From: Diphasiastrum complanatum | Lineage: Eukaryota > Streptophyta > Lycopodiopsida > Lycopodiales > Lycopodiaceae | Assembly: GCA_029204225.1 (NCBI GenBank) | Contig: CM055092.1 | Span: 81,926,572 to 81,990,571, forward strand | Length of the DNA: 64,000 nucleotides | Reading direction: 5' to 3' | Shown here: positions 20,929 to 32,129 of the stretch, piece by piece | Layout: every line of letters begins with the position of its first letter | Position numbering within the stretch: the stretch's first letter is position 1 | The notes under the pieces: generated by a model | Seen by the model: only the letters and a program-made list of their open reading frames with translations | What the model was told of the DNA's origin: nothing | Databases searched by the model: none | Position numbers and translations under genes: made by a program

Positions 20929-21623
20929 TGATGGGATAAAATTCTATTTGAGGATCTGTTGGTTGCATAGTTTTCATAAGAGAACCAGTTGTGATATAGA
21001 AATGAGATTTTTCTGAAAGTAATTTTGGATAGATTCAGAGTAAAATACCAACTTGGAACTACTTGAATAAGAGAAATTCTCTAGGGATTGTGTTGACAAT
21101 CTAGAACTAGAACATGTTTGAAATTTGAATCATTATCTATAAGTAGTACAATGAAAGGTCAAAAGTTACTAATTCCAATTTGATTGGAATAGGAGTATGT
21201 TTGATCAGGATTTAAATTTGGAAGGTTTGTATTAAATCAACCTAATCTTAGTTGAGTAGTGGCTAAGTTTTTAGCACATAAAATTGAGCTAATTTTTAAG
21301 GTTTTATGAAATATCTAGTATACGTTGATTAAATTAATATGTGACCGGCACAGATTTGGCCAGTATAGCCCATGCCAAAGGGGTCCCAGTGCGTCCAAAA
21401 AGAGCTACCAAGTTTCTAAATAAATTCGTCTTAGAATTGGCTATAAAGTTTTATTTCGGCTAATGTATGCCAGACTTCATCTATGTAACCTTGGGTTTTT
21501 ATTAATATAAAAAGGTATCTGAGATTTTTCAGGACATCTTTGTCCTTGAGACCCAAAAAGAAATATGAGACCGAAAAGTCTAAAGAGAATCAGCATCAAC
21601 CCAATGGCAGAAATTCCTGTGCA
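20929..21623 (+). repeat. LTR F, copy 2
   Basis: TGATGGGATAAAATTC to CCTGTGCA, about 695 bp; TATA-like AATATAAAAAGG near 21510. It is preceded by 3'-end sequence and PPT, and followed by leader and the D2 gag, so it works as 3' LTR of the left unit and 5' LTR of D2. Confidence 0.7.
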
Positions 21624-21875
21624 ATATCACCGACAAAATTGACAAAAGGGGAAGAACCAACAATCCAAGTAAAGACACAAACCTCATTCTAAGTGTTATT
21701 GGGACCGAAGGATAGACCCTTAAAAGACAAAGTGCAGCTTTCCAAAAGCAAGGATAGTCCTAAAAGGGTATGACTCATCATAAGTACTATGGTACATTTC
21801 AACTTGACAAAATGAAAAGAAAAAAGAAAGAAGTGTCCTCTTTCTTGTACGACAAAAGTTTCAAACAATTTTGTG

Positions 21876-23213
21876 ATGACAAATATGGGAGAGTCCATTT
21901 TGAGTGAAAGTAGCAAATTGGACAGGATTTCTAACTATGCAGTGTGGAAATTCAAAATGAAAAACATACTGATGGAGAAAGACGTGTGGGAAGTCGTCAC
22001 AGGTGATGAGAGAAGGCTGCCAAATGAAGCAAATATCAAAGTGTTCGACAAAAAGATGAGAAAAGCTTTGACCTTCATTAACTTGTCAGTGAAGGATCAC
22101 ATCATTACCCACATTTGTGATGCAGTTACACCCAGACAGGCATGGGATGTGCTAAAGGAGACATCTGATCTGAATGTGCTCTCCTTGTTCCATGCGGGCA
22201 CTATTCAACTTTTACTTCAGAAACATGATTCTTGACAATGAGAGATGAACTGCAGTCTATTGGTGAGCGCATACGTGATGTGGAGCTGGTGCACAATGCA
22301 TTGTGCGGCATTGCAGAACCGTATCAGATGTTTGTGAGCGGAATAGCATCAAGAGAAAGATTGCCAACCTTTGACGAGCTCACAGGAATCTTGATGCAGG
22401 AAGAACAACGGCGAGAAGGCTAGACGTCAAAATACTGACGATCAGGCACTTGCGACAAGCCAAAAACAAGGCAAGGGCAAGGGCAAGAAGAAGTCTAAGC
22501 AGCAATTTTCCAAGTCTCAGGAGGATGAGGGATCTTCTAGTAAAACTAAGAAGAAAGGCAAGTGCTTCCATTGTGGTAAAAAGGGCCATTGGAAGAGTGA
22601 ATGTCGCAAATTCTTGGCAGAACAAGGCAAGGGAAAACCAAAACAAGCAGGTAACCTTGTCGATGAGGGTGAGATTGAAGACTCTAGCATTTTCATATCT
22701 GCATTGTCATCTAATCAAGATGATCAAGCATGGTATATTGACTCGGGAGCCACAAGACACATGACAGGTAACAAGAATTGGCTCAATAGTTTGAAGGTGT
22801 TGGATAATGGAACATCTATTTCACAAGCAAATGGTGAGGTGTGCAAGATCAAGGGGATAGGCACCATTTCAATCCAACTAACTGATGGCAAAAGTAGGAT
22901 GACCAAGGAGATACTTTACGTACCAGGTTTGAAGAAAAATCTACTTTTTGTTGGAGTCATTACTGATCAAAAGTTGAAAGTAGAATTCGCCCATGATCGT
23001 TGCTTTGTGAAGAATGTGAACCAAAAGTTCAAAGTTATTGCAGATGGAGTAAGAGAGCCCAGTCAAAATTGTATAGATTGAATGCTAAAATTAAGGGGCA
23101 ACACGGACTTGTATTGTCCATTCCATCGCAAACTGAGTTGTGGCATAAGAGGCTTGGTCACTTGAACTTGCGAAGCCTCAGTTTGATGAGAAAATTGGAG
23201 ATGGTAACAGGAT
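21876..23213 (+). pseudogene. Copia D2: gag, protease and pre-integrase region, broken
   Basis: Gag starts MTNMGESILSESSKL at 21876 and is normal until about 22160, where a 76-bp block lies inverted and destroys the frame. It resumes at 22237 (MRDELQSIGERI). Frame breaks near 22420 and 22610 follow. The zinc knuckle CFHCGKKGHWKSEC, the protease site WYIDSGATRHM and the pre-integrase motif LWHKRLGHLNLRSL are still readable. The element is cut at about 23213, just before the integrase core, and joined to the tail of an F LTR. Very similar to D3 (minus strand), which shares the inversion. Confidence 0.9.
22161..22236 (-). other. 76-bp micro-inversion within D2 gag
   Basis: Reverse-complementing this block restores collinearity with D1 (about 16258-16335), for example AAGAATCATGTTT and TAGTGCCCGCATGGA. 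The same inversion is at 29409-29484 in D3. Confidence 0.9.
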
Positions 23214-23306
23214 TGCAGGACGTCTTTGCCCTTGAGACCCAAAAAAGAATCTGAGACCAAGGAGTTTAAAGAGAATTGGCATTAGCCCAATTGCAGCAAT
23301 TCATGT
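23214..23306 (+). repeat. Tail fragment of LTR F fused to D2
   Basis: GCAGGACGTCTTTGCCCTTGAG and on matches the last ~95 bp of the F LTR (compare 18030-18120). It marks an internal deletion joining D2 pol to the end of its 3' LTR. Confidence 0.75.
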
Positions 23307-23369
23307 TGAGAAGATCCAAATTGGAAACCTGTACTACCGATTCCTCTTCAAAATGTTCATATCTCTACA

Positions 23370-23879
23370 TTGCATGCAGAGGTGCGTATAATAGAAAAAA
23401 ATATATATCTTCCCATCTTGTTGTCATGGAATTCTGAGCTAGAGGCATCTGCGAAGGAAGATATTTCCAGATTAGAGAATGTGTTGTCCAAAGCAGGCTT
23501 ACATAAAGGCCATGTTAAAATAAAAAAAGACGACAAGCTATTAGGTAAAATAGGAAATATTCCATGCAAGCTGAGCATTGGAAGATCCAAAGCTCGTAGA
23601 TTTTTGACAAATTATTCTAGAAAAGCATCCAAGATTCAATACTTGGTTTGGAAAGAGATAATAGCTGCAACTCAAGATTTCAAAGAAGAAGGTTCTACTC
23701 GTCTACACAAAGTAGAAGTTTGGAGAAAATTAGACAACATGGTGAAATACTTGAGAAAATATAAATTTTTAAATACTGATGTACAAATGATACAAAAAAT
23801 AACCAGTGAATTTGTGGATGCAGTTTGTCGGTCAAATTTCAGATCAGGAGAAGGGACTGGAAATTCTCTATACAACTAG
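23370..23879 (+). CDS. Unidentified 169-aa ORF, possibly an exon or gene fragment
   Basis: Lysine-rich, without the repetitive look of TE frames: contains LSWNSELEASAKEDISRLEN, KLSIGRSKARRFLTNYSRKA and WRKLDNMVKYLRKYKFLNTD. No copia motif, signal peptide or membrane segment is seen. Similar reading seems to extend upstream of the first Met (from about 23307), directly after the F LTR fragment. I do not recognise the family. It may be a host gene fragment at an element boundary or one exon of a gene; no second exon could be assigned. Confidence 0.4.
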   Translation: MHAEVRIIEKNIYLPILLSWNSELEASAKEDISRLENVLSKAGLHKGHVKIKKDDKLLGKIGNIPCKLSIGRSKARRFLTNYSRKASKIQYLVWKEIIAATQDFKEEGSTRLHKVEVWRKLDNMVKYLRKYKFLNTDVQMIQKITSEFVDAVCRSNFRSGEGTGNSLYN

Positions 23880-23900
23880 TCAATGACATAATTCTTTTCC

Positions 23901-24298
23901 TCATCTTTGTTTGCACCAGTCCTTGAAAATGTCCCTATTGAAGACCACATGCGTGAGTTGCCTCATGCGAGTGATGACGTGACCACTGCAGTCATCCTCC
24001 ACTATGTGCTTCTCCGCATCTATGTCATAGGATGGCAAGATGTCAGCCGACGAAGAGGTGGCAAAGGGAGTGTCAAGAGGAGTGGGGGAGTTGACTACAA
24101 TGGGAATGATTCGGGGAGAAGTTTGAAGACGATCACGAGAAGAGTGCAGAGGCATATGAAGAGGAGAAGGTTGGAGAGGAGTTTGAGCAGGAGTGTAACC
24201 AACAAGGGTTTGAATGGGAGAAAAAATGGGTGGCAGAACGGGGGACTTGATGAGTCAAGGTACTGCCCCTGAGGTGTAAGCACGGTCAATTCTCGCAA
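23901..24298 (-). other. Proline/serine-rich open stretch, uncertain
   Basis: Minus-strand frames read a Pro- and Ser-rich, low-complexity protein (SPTPLDTPFATSSSADILPS; PLQPSPLHMPLHSSRDR). Such linkers occur between integrase and RT in copia polyproteins, but no flanking domain is recognisable, so this may be chance. Confidence 0.2.
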
Positions 24299-25254
24299 TT
24301 CGAGCCTGGCGCTGTCTGCACGTAGGACAGATGAGGCAAAGTGCTGCCTAGGTAGGTGAAAGCATGGTCTGTACCTTATGGGGTGCGGAGCGACATATTC
24401 GAACTGTACGGGTTAACCATTGATACAGAGATGCAGCTCGAATTCGGGTGTAAAGCACGGGTGGTTAGCTGCCGGTGCGGGATAGCTGCCGATCGTTTAG
24501 CTATAAGGGCTATCGACCAAAAAGTGGTGGGGCGTGACTGAGGCAATGTGCTGCTTAATGGTGAAAGCACGGATAGTTGGAGGGGTGTCCTATGTGGGCT
24601 GATTCTTGTGATCAATTTGTATGGGCGCGGCCAGGCAAAGGTCCGTTGGCAGGACCATCTCAAAGGGGGACCTTGTCTTTGTTACTTGTTAGTAAACCTG
24701 CCTGAGTGTCTTACTTGTATGTATTCGTGGTGAGTCTTAGTACTCGTGCTTTGCCTGGTTTGCATGATTGCTTGTGATACAAGGAGCTGATGGCTCGAGA
24801 AGGAACCTTTTCTTTTGAAGGCTGATACCATCAAACAAAGAGGACTACAGAATCTGTGGGGCGGATTTGCAGTTCAAGTACTCGCACGTGAACGGCAACG
24901 AAACGATTCAATGTTTGCAAAGGATGGATGGCTAGCCAGTTTCTTGGGTTAGTTTCATTTGCGACAACGCCCACCACAAGCAGGAAGTCAAAAGTTGGAA
25001 AGGGCAATTTCAGGGGAGATCGTCTATGGAGCAGTTGGCCTTCATTTTGGGACGGCCACCTTTGGAACTAAAACTCACTGAGCATGGGTGATATCCAATA
25101 TCAGTTGGGTTTTTCCTCAAAGGGGAAAGACTAGGATCCTCTTCAGAGATTGGCAACAAGTTGGATCAAGCCATAATCCTAGCAGATGGGAAGCAAAGTG
25201 TTGGAAAGGCTTTTTGTCCGAAGGACTCTACTGTAAGTCCGATCAGTTGATTTT
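24299..25254. other. Anonymous, relatively GC-rich stretch
   Basis: No gene seen. Contains a diverged direct repeat: 24332-24367 and 24538-24571 share TGAGGCAA-GTGCTGC and GTGAAAGCA. Base composition is visibly richer in GC than the neighbours. Confidence 0.4.
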
Positions 25255-25890
25255 ATGGTGTATCAAACCAAACAATTAGAGATTTATAAAATTTCTCAAG
25301 CATATGAAAAGCCTTCCACTACACTTGTGTTTCGAGTACTTGTCTGAATCAAAGTCTTGGGTTAACGGAAATCTGAAAATTTTCAGAGAAGAAATTCTTG
25401 AGGAGGAGTTTGCAGTTGGTGTGTGCTCTATACTCCACCGATTGACGAACTGTTTGAATCAGTGCATTATTTGTAGTGGGGCAACCTCAGTGGAAGAGGT
25501 TTTGTCAGAAAGTCATGAAAGAGGCAAAAATTTGCTGAGTATAAGTTTGGATTTCACAGCACAAAAACACGAATCTGTCCCCACACATAACACTTTTGGA
25601 AGCTGTAAAGTGGTGGAGGGCACCCAAGGTGGTTTAAGCTAGCCGTACAAGGACGTGGAGGGTCGGGGGTCAGAGAAGATGTTGTGTAAAGGTTTTGCTA
25701 AGCAGCCTTTTTCATGCTTCTGATAATGATGCTAGATGGGATTTACTAGCTCCTTGCAAGTGGCATGACATACAGAAAATCTATGGAAAAATAAGCTCGT
25801 AAAATGTCTTTCGGATTGTTTCACAATTGTTATAGAGAAATGTTTGGAATATTCAGTGTCAGCGATAATCGTGATGTGTGTTCTGTTCTT
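25255..25890 (+). repeat. Repeat X, plus copy
   Basis: Matches 41390-42170 in inverse orientation over most of its length (blocks around CAATTAGAGATTTATA, CCTCAGTGGAAGAGGTTTTG and GCATGACATACAGAAA). Contains a 112-aa ORF (25304-25642) without recognised domain; the corresponding frame in the other copy is not open. The other copy carries ~150 bp extra near 41595-41750. Confidence 0.75.
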
Positions 25891-26163
25891 CTTTAAATTT
25901 TTTTCCAATTAAGTATTCGATGATATTCTACTCTTGCCGACTCAAAATCCAAAAACATAAGTCTTCTGCATACGATCATAGAAAATGATGCTGATTTTTG
26001 TCCATTCTTTTGTAAGCAGACTGTCCTATGATGACGTGACCTATGATTGCAAATGGGTAGTCACATAACCACAACTCATTCCTATTAATATACATGAAAT
26101 CCAGTGAGACATATGATAGCTTATCACGAACAATTTTTTTTTTTGTTTTTTCTTTGCTCTATA
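25891..26163. other. Short anonymous spacer
   Basis: No gene or repeat recognised between repeat X and E4. Confidence 0.4.
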
Positions 26164-26568
26164 GTGGAAAAGCTACTCCACATGTAGAGAAGAAAATGAA
26201 TGAAGTGTCTAGGTTGGATGATATGTCTTTGATACTCTTTTGCATGAATGTACAACTAATAAAAGTGCTATCAAAGAATGCATTAATTGAATTAGAAAAC
26301 TTATTGACAATATTTTCAATATGAACATATCGATTTTACATGAATAACATAAATGAAAAAAATGTTGATAATTGTATCACATGTGCTGGACGTTTAGTGG
26401 TTCAAAAAATTGGAGCCATTTTGCTACTTTCTCCATGCTAGGGAGCACCAAGATATCATGTTCGGGAGGCACATGCCTTTGAACAAGTGATTTTTGAGAA
26501 CTAAAACCATTAATATCAAGAGGTTTTAGGAAGGTTGGGCTCTTTTACATATACTTTTGTCCTGTAAT
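26164..26568 (+). repeat. Repeat E4 (partial)
   Basis: Matches internal E sequence only (for example 38884-39290), including a truncated version of the 62-aa ORF. Both ends are internal to E; the right end abuts copia D3 at 26569. Confidence 0.85.
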
Positions 26569-28351
26569 TGTTCCATGAGGTCTTTCTTTATCATGTCTAT
26601 CATCTCTTGATTATTTCCCGTAATAATCAACTCATCAACATAAAGAGCAATCGAAGCAACCATACCATCAAAGCATAAGACATATAGATGGATTAGAGTG
26701 TGTTCTCGCCATCCCCTTTGAACAAAAGCAGACATCAATCCTGCTATACCACGCACGTGGCGCTTGTGTAAGACCATAAAGCGATTTCTTCAAGCGACGT
26801 GACGTACTTAATTTTCATGCCCTTCGCTACAAAGCCTTCAGGTTGATCCATGAACACTTCTTCTTCTAACTCACCATTTAGAAAAACAGATTTCACATCC
26901 ATCTGATGCAAAGGCCAACCAAAATGTGAAGCTAAAGCAATAAGTAGACGTAGAGTATTCCACTTACAAACTGGCGCAAAGGTCTCCTCGTAGTCGATGC
27001 CTTTATTTTGTGTGTATTTGTGCTTTGCTATACTTCCATCTGCATGGTACTTAGTCCTCTATACCCATTTGCAACCAATGGGTTTCTTGCCAACTGGTGG
27101 TTCTACTAAGTTCCATGTGCTATGTTTAGCAATTGACTCCATCTCCTCTCCCATGGCCTTGACCCAAATGTCATCATCCGTCGCTTCACCATAAGTCGAA
27201 GGTTCTTTGCTTTGAATAATGCTAGATAAGAGAGCATAATTTGCTTCATACCTTTCAGGTAGTGTCTTCTCTCTTGTTGATCTTCGTAGCTCTCCCTGGT
27301 TAGATGATCCTGGAAAGTCATCTATATCGCGGCTCTCCAACAATCTCTCAAACCACTTAGGGAGCTTCCTGTCAGGTGATCGGCTTCCTGGTGAAATTGT
27401 ATCCCACGGTACATCCTTCTCCTTGCGTTTGTCACCTGCAACTTCAATCCTTCTTGCACCAAAAGGTTTGTCCCTACCTCTCCAACCTATTTCTTGAGGT
27501 TGAGTAGTAGTATCTTGAGATGTATCCTCATGTTCATCACTCGGAAGGTCAATGAATGGATCATCATCAGGTGGTATCCTCACTATACCATCTTTCCTAG
27601 TGGATGTGTCTATCTTCTCAGCATCCTCGTCTTCATACATCTTGGATTCATCAAAGATAACATCACGGCTTATATGGATCTTGTTTTCCACTGGATCAAA
27701 ACATCTATAGCCCTTCACACGATCATCATATCCTAGGAATATGCACTTGATAGCTTTTACATCAAGGTTTGGTCTCTCTTCCTTAGGAATGTGTATAAAG
27801 GCCTTACATCCAAAGATTCGCAAGTGGTCCACCTTTGGCTTCTTCTTCGTGAATGCTTCCTCAGGTGTTATCTTTGGTATGGCAATGGTAGGACTCCTAT
27901 TTTGAAGATAGACTGCAGTGCTACATGCTTCTGACCAAAAATCTTTTGGTAGTTTCATCTCAGCTAGCATAGATCTGGCACTTTCCACAATCGTACAATT
28001 TTTGCGCTCAGCTACACCATTGAGAGCAGGAGTATGAGCTTGCATAAATTGTCTTTTAATTCCACATTGATCACAAAGATCATTAAATTCATTAGACTTG
28101 TACTCACCTCCACTATCTAATCTTAGGACTTTGATCTTCCTACCTGTCTGATTTTTGACCAATGCTTTGAAGCTCTTGAAGTTATCAAATACATCTGATT
28201 TCTTCTTCAAGAAGTAGATCCACGTCTTATGTGACATATCATCAATAAAGGTCATAAAATAGAAGACTTTACCTAAGGACATGGTCCTCATAGGCCTGCA
28301 TAAGTTTGTGTGGATTAAATCCAAGATGTTCTTTGCTCTTGCAACACCCAC
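26569..28351 (-). pseudogene. Copia D3 pol: integrase and partial RT, inactive
   Basis: The 430-aa frame 27059-28351 is integrase plus the linker and the first RT motif (GCKWV). The first catalytic aspartate of the integrase is lost: LIHTNLC, where D4 has LIHTDLC. The later D (LRLDSGGEY) and E (GVAERKN) remain. SRDVIFDESKMYEDEDAEK marks the domain end. RT continues with frame breaks (DVKSVFLNGELEEEVFMDQPEGF in the 26830-26900 region) to 26526-26777, with LYVDELI instead of LYVDDLI. RNase H and 3' LTR are missing, and the element is cut where E4 begins. Confidence 0.9.
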
Positions 28352-29769
28352 TTTATTGAACTTCTCTTGATGCTGCTTCCCATATACAAAAGATTAGAAC
28401 ATCAATTTCAAGTGATCTTCGATGGTAGGCAATCCTGTTACCATCTCCAATTTTCTCATCAAACTGAGGCTTCGCAAGTTCAAGTGACCAAGCCTCTTAT
28501 GCCACAACTCAATTTGCGATGGAATGGACAATACAAGTCCATGTTGCCCCTTAATTTTAGCATTCAATCTGTACAATTTTGACTGGGCTCTCTTACTCCA
28601 TCTGCAATAACTTTGAACTTTTGGTTCACATTCTTCACAAAGCAACGATCATGGGCGAATTCTACTTTCAACTTTTGATCAGTAATGACTCCAACAAAAA
28701 GTAGATTTTTCTTCAAACCTGGTACGTAAAGTATCTCCTTGGTCATCCTACTTTTGCCATCAGGTAGTTGGATTGAAATGGTGGCTATCCCCTTGATCTT
28801 GCACACCTCACCATTTGCTTGTGAAATAGATGTTCCATTATCCAACACCTTCAAACTATTGAACCAATTCTTGTTACCTGTCATGTGTCTTGTGGCTCCC
28901 GAGTCAATATACCATGCTTGATCATCTTGATTAGATGACAATGCAGATATAAAAATGCTAGAGTCTTCAATCTCACCCTCATCGACAAGGTTACCTGCTT
29001 GTTTTGGTTTTCCCTTGCCTTGTTCTGCCAAGAATTTGCGACATTCACTCTTCCAATGGCCCTTTTTACCACAACGGAAGCACTTGCCTTTCTTCTTAGT
29101 TTTACTAAAAGATCCCTCATCCTCCTGAGACTTGGAAAATTGCTGCTTAGACTTCTTCTTGCCCTTGCCCTTGCCTTGTTTTTGGCATGTCGCAAGTGCC
29201 TGATCGTCAGTATTTTGACGTCTAGCCTTCTCGCCGTTGTTCTTCCTGCATCAAGATTCCTGTGAGCTCGTCAAAGGTTGGCAATCTTTCTCTTGATGCT
29301 ATTCCGCTCACAAACATCTGATACGATTCTGCAATGCCGCACAATGCATTGTGCACCAGCTCCACATCACGTATGCGCTCACCAATAGACTGCAGTTCAT
29401 CTCTCATTGTCAAGAATCATGTTTCTGAAGTCAACGTTGAATAGTGCCCGCATGGAGCAAGGAGAGCACATTCATATCGGATGTCTCCTTTAGCACATCC
29501 CATGCCTGTCTGGGTGTAACTGCATCACAAATGTGGGTAATGATGTGATCCTTCACTGACAAGTTAATGAAGGTCAAAGCTTTTCTCATCTTTTTGTCGA
29601 ACACTTTGATATTTGCTTCATTTGGCAGCCTTCTCTCATCACCTGTGACGACTTCCCACACGTCTTTCTCCATCAGTATGTTTTTCATTTTGAATTTCCA
29701 CACTGCATAGTTAGAAATCCTGTCCAGTTTGCTACTTTCACTCAAAATGGACTCTCCCATATTTGTCAT
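28352..29769 (-). pseudogene. Copia D3 gag, protease and pre-integrase region
   Basis: Near-twin of D2: gag start MTNMGESILSESSKL at 29769, the 76-bp inversion at 29409-29484, gag continuation MRDELQSIGERI (29222-29413), zinc knuckle CFHCGKKGHWKSEC (about 29040-29085), protease WYIDSGATRHM (about 28900) and pre-integrase zinc motif LWHKRLGHLNL (about 28490). Frame breaks match those of D2, so both descend from one already broken copy, unlike D1 and D4. Confidence 0.9.
29409..29484. other. 76-bp micro-inversion within D3 gag
   Basis: Same block and breakpoints as in D2 (22161-22236), inverted relative to the D1 gag. Confidence 0.9.
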
Positions 29770-30033
29770 CGCAAAATTGTTTGAAACTTTTGTCGTACAA
29801 GAAAGAGGACACTTCTTTCTTTTTTCTTTTCATTTTGTCAAGTTGAAATGTACCATAGTACTTATGATGAGTCATACCCTTTTAGGACTCTCCTTGCTTT
29901 TGGAAAGCTGCACTTTGTCTTTTAAGGGTCTATCCTTCGGTCCCAATAACACTTAGAATGAGGTTTGTGTCTTTACTTGGATTGTTGGTTCTTCCCCTTT
30001 TGTCAATTTTGTCGGTGATATTGCACAGGATAT

Positions 30034-30602
30034 TGCACAAGAATTTCTGCCATTGGGTTGATGCTGATTCTCTTTAGACTTTTCGGTCTCATATTTCTTT
30101 TTGGGTCTCAAGGACAAAGATGTCCTGAAAAATCTCAGATACCTTTTTATATTAATAAAAACCCAAGGTTACATAGATGAAGTCTGGCATACATTAGCCG
30201 AAATAAAACTTTATAGCCAATTCTAAGACGAATTTATTTAGAAACTTGGTAGCTCTTTTTGGACGCACTGGGACCCCTTTGGCATGGGCTATACTGGCCA
30301 AATCTGTGCCGGTCATAATCAACTTGTATATTAAGATATTTCATAAAACTATGAAAGTTAGCTCGATTTTATGTGCTAAAAATTAGCCACCACTCAACTA
30401 AGATTAGGTTGATTTAATACAGACCTTCCAGATTAAAATCTTGATCAAACTTACTCCTATTCCAATCAAAATGAAATTAGTAACTTTTGACCTTTCATTG
30501 TTCCAAAATTACTTTCAAAAAAATCTCATTTCTATATTACAGTTGGTTCTCTTCTGAAAACTATGCAACCAATATATCCTCAAATAGAATTTTATCCTAT
30601 CA
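30034..30602 (-). repeat. LTR F, copy 3 (5' LTR of D3)
   Basis: Reads TGATAGGATAAAATTC on the minus strand from 30602, with TATA-like AATATAAAAAGG near 30150 and end TTGTGCA at 30034. It is about 120 bp shorter than copies 1 and 2 because of internal deletions. A short duplicated TGTGCAATATC lies at its inner border. Confidence 0.7.
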
Positions 30603-31095
30603 CTTCACCCGTCCTTTTAAAGAAATTATCAATTTTTGTAAACATTAACATGAAAGATGATATATGACAATATCTAGATCAATGAAAAATCAGTAATAAG
30701 TGTCTTCCTTAGAAAGGGATCCACTCTATTACAATCCGAACTCTTTCCTTGAATATTTTCAACCCCAGTGATAGTAGCTACCATTCCATTGAAATCTATT
30801 TATGCAACAGAGATATCCTAGGTTTATGAAATTGAAACATGATCACCTTATAATTTATCTGAATTCCAAGTCTATTCACACAAGTAATAATTCATATGAT
30901 ATAAAAGTCTTTCAGAAGAATAATTTCATGTTTTAAAGAATCATATAAATCAATCTGATGTCTTATATTCGAGAAATTACTAAGAAGTAAAGGATTATTT
31001 AAAAAAGTGAGAAATAGATTTCAGGGTTCCCGATTTTGTAAATAGAAAGATACTCATTGGGATCCGGATTGAACCTCAAAATTTCTCAAAATACC
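30603..31095 (-). repeat. 3'-end region and PPT preceding LTR F copy 3
   Basis: Homologous to 20437-20928, i.e. sequence that normally lies upstream of a 3' LTR. Its presence before the 5' LTR of D3 repeats the D2 arrangement. Confidence 0.7.
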
Positions 31096-31129
31096 CCACA
31101 TTTTTGTAGAAACACCAATGGAGCAAGAT

Positions 31130-31610
31130 GTAAAAGTGCTCAATAAAGGTGGAAGAATCCTTCATGGACATCACTCTTTCTAGGTAGCTTACAGGCTCAT
31201 TGATGTGGATTACCATTACAAGTGGACAAACTCAACATCTCTTATTGGTTCTCCAATAGTTGTCAACTGGTCTCGTAACTCCTTAATTCGCATGAAATAG
31301 CTATTCCTTCATTCTCCTCCATGCGAACACCTATGAGTTTGGTCCTCAAAAACATGATTCGTGAGGAGTTCGTCGTCTGAAAGTATGTTTTGAGTGTCTC
31401 CCAGACGTCTCTTGCTGTCACAAATTCACTAATATGGGCAATGACATGGTCCTAACAAATTTATCAAAGATAAGGCCTTCTGTGCCCTTTTATCAAATGC
31501 ATGAATGTCGGTTGGATATGCAGTCGACCATTGCTCCACCCCGGTGACAATGTCCCATAGCTCCTTTTCCATGAAAATACGCTTCATTTAGAATTTCCAA
31601 AAGATTTGTC
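31130..31610 (-). pseudogene. Copia gag fragment, another lineage
   Basis: On the minus strand reads MEKELWDIVTGVEQWSTAYP, then FDKRAQKALSLINL, VTARDVWETLKTYFQTTNSS and RIMFLRTKLIGVRMEEN with frame breaks. This is the UBN2-type gag core and shows the normal orientation of the segment inverted in D2 and D3. No other part of the element adjoins. Confidence 0.75.
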
Positions 31611-32129
31611 ATTGATTTTAAGACTATGTTATGGAATAAATTTAAATTGTAATCAATTAAATTTAATATCATTATGGTATCTTTATTCTATTAAATACGT
31701 TCATTGTATTTTCAGTGGATGCTGCAAAAGTCCTTCAAGTGCACAGAGATCAACAAACAATCGAAAGACAAAAGTTGGCGTTCAAGAATCACTAAAATCC
31801 TATAGGTGGGATTTCCATTCATGTAATTTCATGTTTGGATAGGTTTTGTCAATATTAACTGAGTAATGCCAAACCAGTCAATAAAAAGAAAAAACAATTC
31901 AATTTTACTGGAAAATCTGTAATAATAGGAATTACATAACTAATTTTATTTCAAGTAAAATCCTATGGTGAATTATATTCAAAAGATCAGACTAGTACTA
32001 TTTCATATACTAGTAAATCATTTTTTATATATCAAATATTTAGCCCAGGTATAGGATATAAATGAAATTGTTTTAGACTTTTTCCTATAGTAATTAGTTT
32101 TTTTTAAACATTTACTAATGTCATTACGT
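31611..32129. other. Anonymous AT-rich spacer
   Basis: No gene, LTR or repeat recognised; short ORFs only. Confidence 0.4.

Noticed and set aside
24095-24733. Overlapping short ORFs on both strands taken as a gene
   Set aside because: Open frames here follow from locally higher GC and fewer stops; no protein family or splice structure was convincing.
27494-27736. Plus-strand ORFs of 60-90 aa across 27-30 kb (also 54137-54897)
   Set aside because: Antisense shadows of the D3 and D5 coding regions; the same ones recur wherever the copia copies recur.
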